Of a stretch of DNA of 64,000 nt, positions 39,138 through 47,459 are shown piece by piece. Source of the DNA: WTFV01 sp965203525 (GTDB lineage Bacteria > Acidobacteriota > Vicinamibacteria > Vicinamibacterales > UBA8438). The notes below the pieces were generated by a model. That model searched no databases and was not told where the DNA came from. It saw only the letters and a program-made list of their open reading frames with translations. Location: assembly GCA_965203525.1 (NCBI GenBank), contig OZ241898.1:868001-932000 (forward strand), in the 5' to 3' direction. Numbering within the stretch: the stretch's first letter is position 1; each line of letters begins with the position of its first letter. The translations under genes and the position numbers were made by a program.

Positions 39138-39565
39138 TGAACAACGCGATAATTTCCCTCAAGCCCCGATACGCGGAGTTGGTGGTGTCTGGAGAGAAAT
39201 CCGTCGAACTTCGCAACAGGATCGTCAGATTAAACCCTGGGACGACGGTTTGGATATACGCGACACTGCCCGTGGGCCGCATCGTTGCGTTTGCGGAAGT
39301 GGAGTCAATCGTTCATGACGAGCCGACGCTGATATGGGAACAATTCAAGGGGGACATATGTATCGAGAAGACCCACTTCGACTCCTATACGAAAGACAGG
39401 GAACGCGTGTCGGCAGTGAAGTTGACGGCGGTGCGGGAGCTGCAGGAAGCACCGACCCTGGACGGAATCCGGAAGGTGGTCGGTACTTTTCACCCGCCCC
39501 AGTTCTATGCGCGCCTAGCGGCGGAAAGCGGACTGCTCGGCATCCTGAGCGGACTGGCCAAGTAA
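39137..39565 (+). CDS. ASCH-domain (PUA-like) protein
   Basis: A 142-residue single-domain protein. It starts with ISLKPRYAELVVSGEKSVELRNR, containing the ASCH hallmark G-x-K-x-x-E-x-R, then TTVWIYATLPVGRIVAFAEV. ASCH domains are PUA-like folds linked to RNA binding, RNA hydrolysis and modified-nucleoside metabolism. Its ATG overlaps the stop of the GNAT-PIN fusion by one base (TGATG), so the two are co-translated. The fusion also ends in a PUA-like domain, which suggests a shared RNA target or mutual regulation. Base composition is low in GC like the fusion gene, so the pair entered the locus together. Confidence 0.72.
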   Translation: MNNAIISLKPRYAELVVSGEKSVELRNRIVRLNPGTTVWIYATLPVGRIVAFAEVESIVHDEPTLIWEQFKGDICIEKTHFDSYTKDRERVSAVKLTAVRELQEAPTLDGIRKVVGTFHPPQFYARLAAESGLLGILSGLAK

Positions 39566-39606
39566 TCGCACCGGCGGTTGCCTGTGGACTCGGACGACGG
39601 GATTGC

Positions 39607-39789
39607 GTCCACCGTCCTCGACGCCGAGCGCTGGCGCGACGTCCCGACCGACTGTGCCTTCGTGCTTGACTACGCGATCGACAAGGAGACGAGGGGCAAC
39701 AAGAAGCCGTACCGCACCGCTGGCCGGACGCCGTCCGCGACGAGGTGCTCGCGCGGCTGCTGGAACTCAACGCCGAGCGGGCCGCGTGA
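39607..39789 (+). pseudogene. Decayed duplicate of the drmMI 3' end
   Basis: The DNA closely matches the end of drmMI (about 36670-36850). It encodes VLDAERWRDVPTDCAFVLDYAIDKET, then KKPYR, and, after a one-base deletion at about 39715, the family ending WPDAVRDEVLARLLELNAERAA and a TGA at 39787-39789. There is no start or methylase domain. This natural-looking tail, lost from the present drmMI, lies beyond the GNAT-PIN/ASCH cassette. That points to the cassette having entered at the drmMI 3' end. Confidence 0.85.
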
Positions 39790-39901
39790 ACCGCGCCAAG
39801 CCGCCCGGCAATTTCAGGCAAACGGCCGCGACCGCGCACCCTCCGAAGCCACTCCCGACGGGTGGTTGCACCGCGTAGCCTTTGGGAGGATAATACGCCG
39901 C

Positions 39902-40327
39902 ATGAACCCGACCCGGGAGCCGGTGCCGGTGGACAGGAAGATCAAGCACCTGGAGTTCATCCAGGGCGTGATCAACCGCCTCGCGTCCGATTCGTTCCGG
40001 TTGAAGGGCTGGTCCGTGATCCTCGTCTCCGCGTTGTTCGTCCTGTCCGCGCGCGAGGGCCAGTTGGAGCTCGTCTCGACGGCGTTCGTTCCGGTGTTCG
40101 TCTTCTGGGGTCTCGACGGCTACTTCCTGTGGCAGGAGCGCCTGTTCCGCGCGCTGTACGATCACGTGCGGGTTCTGGCGGAAGACAGAGTCGACTTCTC
40201 GATGGACGTCCGCGCCGTCGGGACTAGCCGCGCACCAACTTGGTTGGGGGCAACCTTCTCCCGAACCCTGCTTTCCTTCTACGCCGCATTGGCCGCCGCC
40301 GTCTGTCTGACGATGGCCATTGGTTGA
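39902..40327 (+). CDS. Small membrane protein of unknown function
   Basis: A 141-residue protein. An amphipathic start (KIKHLEFIQGVINRLASDSF) is followed by a hydrophobic segment (GWSVILVSALFVLSA), a second (AFVPVFVFWGLDGYFLW) and a third at the C-terminus (LSFYAALAAAVCLTM). Proteins with the KHLEFIQ-x-VI-x-R-x-A opening and a WGLDGYFLWQERLFR motif are familiar to me as uncharacterised membrane proteins, and I recall no function. GGGAGG about 12 bases upstream is the only ribosome site. Lying inside the DISARM island, it could be a membrane effector, but nothing in the sequence proves this. Confidence 0.6.
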   Translation: MNPTREPVPVDRKIKHLEFIQGVINRLASDSFRLKGWSVILVSALFVLSAREGQLELVSTAFVPVFVFWGLDGYFLWQERLFRALYDHVRVLAEDRVDFSMDVRAVGTSRAPTWLGATFSRTLLSFYAALAAAVCLTMAIG

Positions 40328-40380
40328 TCAAAGAGATCATCTGCGACTTTCATCGCTGCCGAATGGGAGAGGCGAGAGGC

Positions 40381-41091
40381 ATGAAGCTCAGCATCGACGT
40401 AGCGTGGTGTCGGAGTCCCGGCGACGAAGCCGCCGCATCATCGGGACCGATGGAGACCGAAGACGAGGCGACCCTGGGCCGGATCGCCGTCAACGTCGAT
40501 CGGATCCGGCTGACGCGGGCGCTCGACGCCCGGACCATGCGCGCGCACGACGGCGCGAATCTTTCGGCCTGCCGGCTGGCCGAGTGGCTGACCTGGAACT
40601 GGTGGCGCCTGCGCTGGGAACCGACGCATCAGGACGTCCGGCGCGACCGCGGTCTCGGCTGGCGGCAGGCTCACGAGATGGCGAGCATCGGCGGCGGCTG
40701 GCTCTGGCCGAACGTCACGATTCGATCCGACGGATTGCGGGTCGTCCTGGACGCCGTGCCTTCGGCCGACGTGGTCGCCGAGCCGGTGCGGTACGTCGCG
40801 AACGAGAGCGCCGTGGTCTCGGCGGAGGAGTTCGAGGCGGGCGTGGACGACTTCGTGAACCGCGTACTGGCGCGGCTCGGCGAGTGGTCGCTCGCCGACA
40901 CGGAGCTGTCCACCGCATGGCGGGAGCTGTCGGCGGAGCGCGCCGACCCGGAATGCGCGGCGTACCGGAAGATCGAAGCGTTCCTCGGCTTCGACGTGGA
41001 CGAAGCCGACCCGCGACAGGTCGAGCGGATCATCCTGGACGGCGGCGCATCACCGGACAGCCGCCCGCGTGGACCCGGCGTCGCGACGTAG
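40381..41091 (+). CDS. Trp-rich hypothetical protein, possibly a truncated multidomain protein
   Basis: A 236-residue protein. It begins MKLSIDVAWCRS and has ACRLAEWLTWNWWRLRWEPT and MASIGGGWLWPNVTI, then a helical second half ending soon after FLGFDVDEADP. Proteins with this N-terminal domain that I recall continue into an ImmA/IrrE-like zinc-peptidase part. Here no HExxH motif exists and the frame ends shortly after the conserved region. It may therefore be a truncated or minimal form. The start at 40381 has GAGAGGC upstream; ATG at 40363 is an alternative. It stands between the small membrane gene and the convergent Panacea pair. Confidence 0.5.
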   Translation: MKLSIDVAWCRSPGDEAAASSGPMETEDEATLGRIAVNVDRIRLTRALDARTMRAHDGANLSACRLAEWLTWNWWRLRWEPTHQDVRRDRGLGWRQAHEMASIGGGWLWPNVTIRSDGLRVVLDAVPSADVVAEPVRYVANESAVVSAEEFEAGVDDFVNRVLARLGEWSLADTELSTAWRELSAERADPECAAYRKIEAFLGFDVDEADPRQVERIILDGGASPDSRPRGPGVAT

Positions 41092-41111
41092 AGATGTGCA
41101 GGAAGGCGAAA

Positions 41112-41465
41112 TCAGTTGCCGATGGACGAACGGACGAGCGCGACGACCAATGCGATGACGATCGACAGGAGCGCTCCGGCGACGCCGGTCACCGTCCAGA
41201 CCTTCACGTTGGCCAGGTTGTCCTTGGTCGCGTAGTGATCCAATGCGGTCTCCAGCGCCTTCATGCGCTCGCGAAGGTCGCCGGTGGTCTCCAGTGCCTT
41301 CACGCGCTCGCGAAGGTCGCCGATGGTCTCCAGCGCCTTCACGCGCTCGCGGAGGTCACCGGTGGTCTCCAGTTGGCCGTCGACCGACGTCTTCAACTCG
41401 GTGATAGCCGCCCACGCGGCCTGCGGCTCCGATTCCCCGGTCACCGTGCGCTTCCGGGGAGTCAT
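41112..41465 (-). CDS. Coiled-coil/membrane protein, candidate toxin partner of the Panacea gene
   Basis: A 117-residue protein. An N-terminal helical part contains three copies of a 13-residue unit, DLRERVKALETTG, from a 39-bp tandem repeat. A C-terminal membrane helix follows (VTGVAGALLSIVIALVVALV). The start at 41465 overlaps the Panacea stop by four bases (ATGA), so production is coupled. Panacea (DUF4065) proteins are known antitoxins for diverse toxins, including small membrane-active ones. By position this is the toxin candidate, though its fold is not a toxin family I recognise. Three 39-bp copies suggest copy-number variation. Confidence 0.55.
   Translation of the reverse strand: MTPRKRTVTGESEPQAAWAAITELKTSVDGQLETTGDLRERVKALETIGDLRERVKALETTGDLRERMKALETALDHYATKDNLANVKVWTVTGVAGALLSIVIALVVALVRSSIGN
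41250..41366. repeat. 39-bp tandem repeat, three copies, in the coiled-coil gene
   Basis: Units begin ctccag(c/t)gccttca(c/t)gcgctc at 41250, 41289 and 41328. The 39-base period keeps the frame and encodes 13-residue coiled-coil units. Confidence 0.9.
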
Positions 41466-41953
41466 GCCTGCTCCGCGAGACGCTTGTAGTAGTCCCGGAG
41501 CAGCTCGTTCCGGATGATCGCGCCGACGCCGAACTCCCGGTAGGTGACGTCCCAAGGGGTGTCCGGCTTGTGCGTGAGCGCGGATAGCTGCAGAGCCGTG
41601 AAGTCGCCGTAGACCTCGCGAACCTGCTCGATGACGTCGCGCTGCTCGTCGTCGAACGCGTCGGATCGGTCCACCGGCTCCGTGGTGATCGAGTCGCCAC
41701 GGAACGACTTGTAGCGGTAGTAGATGCTGGGCACCACCGGACCGTACCGCCACGCTTCGGCCGGCTCGTTGATGAGCGATCGCCCGTACAGCCCGAGCAT
41801 CCATCCGTGGCTGATGTACACGAGCTTCAGAACGTGCATCGGCGTCGTTTCCGTGTCGCGCCGGAGCCAGAGAATCTGCTCGGCGACCCCCCGCGGCTCT
41901 CGCGGCTCTCTGCTCGTTACAGCCGTCACGATTTCCGTTTCCTGACTCGGCAT
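41462..41953 (-). CDS. Panacea (DUF4065) domain protein, putative antitoxin
   Basis: A 163-residue protein with the Panacea/SocA-like core: KLVYISHGWMLGLYGRSLI, EAWRYGPVVPSIYYRYK, then a helical C-terminus with FTALQLSALTHKPDTPW. Panacea domains act as antitoxins that neutralise many unrelated toxins. TAGAAT lies nine bases before the ATG, consistent with a nearly leaderless transcript. It is divergent from drmA. The downstream gene overlaps by four bases, so the pair forms one operon with the antitoxin first. The location inside DISARM is similar to other TA pairs carried by defence islands. Confidence 0.75.
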   Translation of the reverse strand: MPSQETEIVTAVTSREPREPRGVAEQILWLRRDTETTPMHVLKLVYISHGWMLGLYGRSLINEPAEAWRYGPVVPSIYYRYKSFRGDSITTEPVDRSDAFDDEQRDVIEQVREVYGDFTALQLSALTHKPDTPWDVTYREFGVGAIIRNELLRDYYKRLAEQA

Positions 41954-42245
41954 GACGCCCCCATTCTAGCCGTCCCAGCACGACGCAGGCACCAACGTCA
42001 AGCCCGGTTCCGGTTCTTCGCGCCCGCGATCTCGGCGCGCCCGGATGCCGCCGGCGGCGCTTGTCGCGGGCCGTCCGGACGCGCGTCGAACCCGGTCGGA
42101 CCACCGGCGGGCAGCCTGACAGCCGGAAGATAAGCAAACTGCATGCCGGCATGGCGGCGCGCCGCTTGCGGCATGGTTTATCCTGTGCCGCGTTGCGGCC
42201 CGGATCGGTTCCGATCCCGCCGCACACCGGGAACCGGAGTCCACC
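41954..42245. other. Divergent intergenic region before drmA
   Basis: About 290 bases between the Panacea gene and drmA. The Panacea -10-like TAGAAT is at 41963-41968 (minus strand). A tttatcct phrase near 42177 could be part of a drmA promoter, but no matching -35 is visible. No gene is supported here. Confidence 0.4.
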
Positions 42246-45200
42246 ATGACCCATCTCGCCGCGGACCCGCCGGCCGACAGTGTCTCCGTGCGGCGCGGTC
42301 TGTGCGACGCCCTGCGGATCGATCTCGTCGGCCCGCGGCCCGAGGATGCGGCGTTGCAGCGCGAGCGCCTGCCGCAGGCGCCGTCGCGATGGTATCTGAC
42401 GGGTTTTCTGGTTCCCAGCGACGCTCCGGAAGAGCAACGGGCGCAGGACAGCGAGGAGGAGCTCGACGAGCCGGCCGAGCCGGTCCATGGCGGCGACGAT
42501 TCGGGCACGCCGGACCGGGGCGGCCACAAGCGCCGCTTCCTGCCTTCGTCGATGGGGTTCAGCATCCTGGCGGATGCGGAGACCAGGCGCCTCGAGGTGG
42601 CCGTGTCGTGGGGCGACTACGCACCGGACGCCGGTGCGCGGGACACGCCGCCGGACGAGCGCGCCGCGCCGGATGCCGTCCGCGCAGACGAAGGACCGGG
42701 CAGCGGCCGGCGGACCCGTCGTCTCGCTCCGTGGGTGCGCCGGCCGGGTGCCGGCGCGGTGGCCGTCGATCTGGATGCCGTCCCCTCCGGCCGGCCGACC
42801 CCGTTCAGGCTGCCGGGCGGCGGTGGGCTTGCCGTGGTCTGCCTCGTTCGGCCGACCCGGGTGCGGACCCTCGAAGGATTCCGGGACGCCCGGGCGATTT
42901 CGCTGTTCACGGTGAACCGCCGGCCGCCGGCGCCGGACGACGACGAGCAGGACGTCGCGTTCGCGTTTCAGGTCGAGATGCGCGTCGAGGCGGATCGGCC
43001 GTTGATCCCGCGCGGGAACCTGAACGGTCTGGACAGTCCGGATTGGGACGAACGCCTCGCCGATCTGCATTACCGCGACGTCGCCGAGTACGCGGTCGGC
43101 CACAACGTTTCCACCCGCGCCGACGTCGCCGGCGGCGCATGCCGCCGGGTGCGGACCGAATGGATGCCGCACGCGGGCGTGCCGCGGGTCGAACCGGCGC
43201 CGATAGATGCCGTCGAGTTCGGCATGGAGACTCTTGGCGGCCTCGACGGCGCGCCGGCCGCGAAGGCGTGTCTCGAACCGCTGGTGGAGCAGTACCGCGG
43301 CTGGGTCGCCGGGCAACGACGGGACGCGGCGGCGTTCGCCGGCCGCCGCCGGGAGGTCGCCGACGAGCTGGTGCGAAGGGCGGACGCCGCCGCGGACCGC
43401 ATCCGGGCCGGCATCGAGCTGCTGGCCGAACCGGACGTGCTCGACGCGTTCCGCGTCGCCAACCGGGCGCTGGCCGCCGCCGCGCGCCGGCGGCGCGCGC
43501 TGGAGGAAAGGAAGCGGCCCGGGGACGTGGCGGCCCCGGCGTGGCGTCCGTTCCAGCTTGCCTACGTCCTGATGAACCTGCGCGGCATCGCCGCGCCCAC
43601 GCATCCCGAGCGCGACGTCGTCGACCTGCTGTTCTTTCCGACCGGCGGCGGCAAGACCGAAGCCTATCTGGGACTGTCCGCCTTTACCTTGGTACTCCGC
43701 CGCTTGCGCCATCCGGGTCCCGCCAGCCGGGGACTGTCGGTGCTGATGCGCTACACGCTGCGTCTGCTGACGCTCGACCAGCTCGGCCGGGCCGCGGCGC
43801 TGATCTGCGCCCTGGAGCTCGAACGCGGGCGCGCCCCGGAACGTCTGGGCGAGTGGCCGTTCGAGATCGCCCTGTGGGTCGGGCGCGCGGCGACGCCGAA
43901 CCGCATGGGCCGCAAGGGCGACAGGAGCGACAGGTCGGCCCGCGTGAAGACCCTGCGCTACGCGCGCGACTCGTCGCGGGAACCGCCGCTGCCCCTGGAG
44001 CAATGCCCGTGGTGCGGCACGCGGTTCGGGAAGCGGTCGTTCCGGCTGCATCCCGACACCAGCGCGCCGACCGATCTGTTCGTCCACTGCGCCAGTCGGC
44101 GTTGCGAATTCTCCCGGAAGCGCCTGCCGATCGTGGCGGTGGACGAGCCGATCTACCGCCGCCTGCCCGCGTTCATGATCGCGACCGCGGACAAGTTCGC
44201 GGCGTTGCCGTGGACCGGCGAGACCGCACGCTTCTTCCACGGCGGCGACCCGCGCGACCCGAAGCCGCCCGACCTGATCGTCCAGGACGAGCTGCACCTC
44301 ATCTCCGGGCCGCTCGGCACGATGGCCGGCCTCTACGAGACCGCGATCGACCGCCTGTGCGCGCGGCGGGTCGGCGGCGAGACCGTCCGCCCCAAGGTGA
44401 TCGCCTCGACCGCCACGGTGCGCCTGGCGCAAAAGCAGATCCGGGCGCTGTTCGACCGGCGGCAGGTCGCGGTGTTCCCGGCCCCGGGACTCGACCGGCG
44501 CGACTCGTTCTTCGCCCGGGAGGCGTCGGAAAGTCCCGCCGACGTGCGCTTGTATGTCGGCGTCGCCGCGCAGGGCCGGGGGCCGCGGGTCGTCTTCCTG
44601 CGCAGCATGATCACGTTGATGGCGGCGGCGCAGGCGGGCTGGGACGCGACCGGACCCGGCGGCGGCTCCAACCCCGCCGATCCGTACATGACGGCCGTCG
44701 CCTACTTCAACGCGCTGCGGGAGCTGGGCAGCGCGCGGCGGATCGTGGAGGACGAGATCGGAGCGCGGCTGTCGTCCTACGCCGAGCGCAAGCGCCCGGG
44801 CGAGACCGCGGGCCTGTTCGCCGACCGGCGGATCGCATTCGAGCCGGTCGAGCTGACCTCGCGCGTGGGAACTTCCGAAGTCGCGGACGCGAAGCGCAGG
44901 CTCGCCCTCGACTTCCACCAGAAACAGCGGGTCGACGTGGCGCTGGCGACGAACATGATCTCGGTCGGTCTCGACGTCACGCGTCTCGGGCTGATGCTCG
45001 TCGCCGGCCAGCCGAAGACCGCCTCCGAGTACATCCAGGCCACGAGCCGCGTCGGGCGCGACCCGGCACGGCCCGGCCTCGTGGTGACGCTGCTGAACGT
45101 CCACAAGCCGCGGGACCGCTCGCACTACGAACGGTTCCCGGCCTTTCACGAGTCGTTCTACCGGAACGTCGAGGCGACGAGCGTCACCCCGTTCTCGTCC

Positions 45201-45650
45201 CGGGCGCTGGACCGCGGACTGCCCGCGGTCTCCGTCGCCCTCGCGCGGCTCGGGATCCCCGGCCTGACGCCGAACCCGGCGGCCCGGAACGTCGAGGCCC
45301 ATCACGCGGAGACGGACGCCATCGCCGGGGCGGTGGGCGAACGGGCGCAACGGCACGCGGACGGGCTGCCGGCCGGGGTGGAGCAGACGGTGCAAGACCG
45401 CGTGCGGAGTCTCGTCGACGACTGGGCGGGGCTCGCCCGGGAAGCCGGACAGGTGGGCGTGACGTTCGGATACGCCCGCGGGCTTGGCGAACAGGTGTCC
45501 ACGCCGCTCCTGCGCGAGATGATCGACCCCGACCGGGAGACGCTCAGCGAGCGACAGCTTCGCTTCCGCGCGCCGCGATCCTTGCGGGACGTCGAGCCGG
45601 GCGTGCTGCTCGGCATCAAGACGCCGGAGGGGAAGGACGTCGGCACGTAG
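42246..45650 (+). CDS. drmA: DrmA, DISARM helicase
   Basis: A 1134-residue superfamily 2 helicase. Motif I is PTGGGKTEAYLG (about 465-476) and motif II IVQDELHLISGPLGTM (Asp about 681). Motif III lies in VIASTATVR, and motif VI in the AGQPKTASEYIQATSRVGRD region. A zinc-finger-like set, CPWCGTRF with a later CASRRCEF, lies between the motifs. DrmA with DrmB forms the DISARM core that recognises and blocks incoming phage DNA. It follows an island that separates it from drmMI, and precedes drmB by nine bases. Confidence 0.88.
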   Translation: MTHLAADPPADSVSVRRGLCDALRIDLVGPRPEDAALQRERLPQAPSRWYLTGFLVPSDAPEEQRAQDSEEELDEPAEPVHGGDDSGTPDRGGHKRRFLPSSMGFSILADAETRRLEVAVSWGDYAPDAGARDTPPDERAAPDAVRADEGPGSGRRTRRLAPWVRRPGAGAVAVDLDAVPSGRPTPFRLPGGGGLAVVCLVRPTRVRTLEGFRDARAISLFTVNRRPPAPDDDEQDVAFAFQVEMRVEADRPLIPRGNLNGLDSPDWDERLADLHYRDVAEYAVGHNVSTRADVAGGACRRVRTEWMPHAGVPRVEPAPIDAVEFGMETLGGLDGAPAAKACLEPLVEQYRGWVAGQRRDAAAFAGRRREVADELVRRADAAADRIRAGIELLAEPDVLDAFRVANRALAAAARRRRALEERKRPGDVAAPAWRPFQLAYVLMNLRGIAAPTHPERDVVDLLFFPTGGGKTEAYLGLSAFTLVLRRLRHPGPASRGLSVLMRYTLRLLTLDQLGRAAALICALELERGRAPERLGEWPFEIALWVGRAATPNRMGRKGDRSDRSARVKTLRYARDSSREPPLPLEQCPWCGTRFGKRSFRLHPDTSAPTDLFVHCASRRCEFSRKRLPIVAVDEPIYRRLPAFMIATADKFAALPWTGETARFFHGGDPRDPKPPDLIVQDELHLISGPLGTMAGLYETAIDRLCARRVGGETVRPKVIASTATVRLAQKQIRALFDRRQVAVFPAPGLDRRDSFFAREASESPADVRLYVGVAAQGRGPRVVFLRSMITLMAAAQAGWDATGPGGGSNPADPYMTAVAYFNALRELGSARRIVEDEIGARLSSYAERKRPGETAGLFADRRIAFEPVELTSRVGTSEVADAKRRLALDFHQKQRVDVALATNMISVGLDVTRLGLMLVAGQPKTASEYIQATSRVGRDPARPGLVVTLLNVHKPRDRSHYERFPAFHESFYRNVEATSVTPFSSRALDRGLPAVSVALARLGIPGLTPNPAARNVEAHHAETDAIAGAVGERAQRHADGLPAGVEQTVQDRVRSLVDDWAGLAREAGQVGVTFGYARGLGEQVSTPLLREMIDPDRETLSERQLRFRAPRSLRDVEPGVLLGIKTPEGKDVGT

Positions 45651-45659
45651 GCGGTTTCG

Positions 45660-47459
45660 ATGCCCGACAACGTCGTTCGTCAGAGCCAGTTGATCACCAT
45701 CTGGGGACCGGGAGCGATGATCGACCTGCCCGAGTACTCGGTCATCGTGTCGGGTCTGCAGGACTGGGCCGCTTTGCGGCGCGAGAAGGTGAACGAACCC
45801 CGGCTGGCCGCGAAGCTCCGGCGGATTCTGGAAACGCCGGTGCTCGATCTGTTCACGCCGCCGCGCCACGAAGAGAACGCGCAGCGTACGGCGCCGGTGG
45901 GCGCGCGGATCTTTCCCACCTGGTTCATCGTCAAGGACGCCCGGCCCGCGCCGGGGAACCCGCGGTGGCGCCGGCGCCGGCTGGTGCGCTGGGATCAGTT
46001 GCACAGGCGCAGATTCGTCGAAGACGGCGATCGCAAGGCGGTGGTGCCGGTGCGTTTCGTGGCGGCGTGCAGGAAGGGGCACATCGACGATCTGAACTGG
46101 CGGGCGTTCGTGCACCCGGGGGGCAGGCCGTGCGAGCGTCCGCTGTGGATCGAGGAGCGGGGCACGAGCGGCGACATCGTCGACACCTGGGCCGTGTGCG
46201 AGTGCGGCTCGGAACGCTCGCTCTACGAAGCGGCGGGGGGCGGAACCGGCGCGCTGGGGCGGTGCGCCGGCAAGCGGCCCTGGATCGGACAGTTCGCGCG
46301 GGAGACGTGCGGGGAGCCGTACCGCCTGCTGGTGCGGACGGCCAGCAACGCCTACTTTCCGCAGACGATGAGCGTCATCTCGCTGCCGGAGTGCGACGCG
46401 GGGCTGGCGGCCAGGGTATCGCAGCACCGGGATCGCCTGAAAGCCGCGGACGATCTGGGCGCCCTGGAGATTTTCCGCAGGCTTCCCGAGCTGGCCGCGG
46501 CGTTCGCCGGCGTCGACGATGCTGCCGTCATCGCCGAGTACCGCCGGCAACAGGGCGGAGCCGAGGACGTGCCGGTCAAGGACGCCGAGTTCGAGATTCT
46601 CGACAAGGGCGACGCCCGCATCGGCGATGACGATCCACGTTCGGAGTTCTTCGCGGAGACGCTGGACCGCGCCGCGTGGGACGGGGATGGCGACCCGTTG
46701 CTCGAAGCCGCCGACAAGCTGGTGCTGGCGCATCGACTGCGCGAGGTGGTGGCCTTGCTGGGGTTCACGCGCTTCGAGGCGATCGGTCCGGACAAGGACG
46801 GCGAGGTCGACCTGGACGTGGAGAGGGCGGCGCTCGCCGAGGCGATCACCTGGCTGCCGGCCGTCGAGAACCGCGGCGAGGGCATGTTCGTTTCCTTCGG
46901 CGCGCGCAGCGTGACCGGATGGCTCGAGCGGCCCGCCGTCCGGGAGCGCGGGCGCCGGTTGGAGAACGCGTGGCAAGCCTGGGCCGTGGAACGGGGCCGC
47001 CCGCGGGATGGATTTCCCGGCCTGCCGTACGTGATGCTGCACTCGCTGGCGCACATGCTGATGACTTCAATCGCCCTGGACTGCGGCTATCCCGCCAGCT
47101 CTCTGCGCGAACGGGTGTACGCCGGCGACGGCCGCTACGGCATCCTGATCTACACGGGGTCGTCGGACTCGGAGGGCACGCTGGGCGGGCTGATCGAGAC
47201 CGGCCGGCGCTTCGCCGGCCATCTGCGCCGCGCCCTGCGGGACAATCTGCTGTGTTCCAACGACCCGGTCTGCGCCGAGCACGATCCGGGCACGCCATAC
47301 GCAGGCCGGCCGCTGCACGGCGCCGCCTGTCATGGATGCCTGCTGATCGCCGAGACGAGCTGCGAGCAGCGCAACGACTTCCTCGACCGGGCGCTCGTCG
47401 TGCCCACGGTCGGCGCGTCGGCTGCCGCGTTCTTCGACGCGGAGCACCTGGAGCCATGA
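45660..47459 (+). CDS. drmB: DrmB, DISARM DUF1998 protein
   Basis: A 599-residue protein. It opens NVVRQSQLITIWGPGAMIDL, a DrmB/DUF1998 start. Cys clusters include AACRKGHIDDLNW, CECGSERSL and, near the C-terminus, NDPVCAEHD followed by HGAACHGCLLIAETSCEQRN, likely metal-binding. DrmB partners DrmA in the DISARM core. The stop overlaps a following ATG (ATGA at 47456), but the frame from that ATG ends after 27 codons instead of encoding the phospholipase-D-like DrmC. Confidence 0.87.
   Translation: MPDNVVRQSQLITIWGPGAMIDLPEYSVIVSGLQDWAALRREKVNEPRLAAKLRRILETPVLDLFTPPRHEENAQRTAPVGARIFPTWFIVKDARPAPGNPRWRRRRLVRWDQLHRRRFVEDGDRKAVVPVRFVAACRKGHIDDLNWRAFVHPGGRPCERPLWIEERGTSGDIVDTWAVCECGSERSLYEAAGGGTGALGRCAGKRPWIGQFARETCGEPYRLLVRTASNAYFPQTMSVISLPECDAGLAARVSQHRDRLKAADDLGALEIFRRLPELAAAFAGVDDAAVIAEYRRQQGGAEDVPVKDAEFEILDKGDARIGDDDPRSEFFAETLDRAAWDGDGDPLLEAADKLVLAHRLREVVALLGFTRFEAIGPDKDGEVDLDVERAALAEAITWLPAVENRGEGMFVSFGARSVTGWLERPAVRERGRRLENAWQAWAVERGRPRDGFPGLPYVMLHSLAHMLMTSIALDCGYPASSLRERVYAGDGRYGILIYTGSSDSEGTLGGLIETGRRFAGHLRRALRDNLLCSNDPVCAEHDPGTPYAGRPLHGAACHGCLLIAETSCEQRNDFLDRALVVPTVGASAAAFFDAEHLEP

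Noticed and set aside
41112..47054. Very long minus-strand open frame opposite drmA and drmB
   Set aside because: It is the antisense shadow of GC-rich drmA/drmB. Only its last 118 codons (41112-41465) form a sensible protein with a start and overlap with the Panacea gene.
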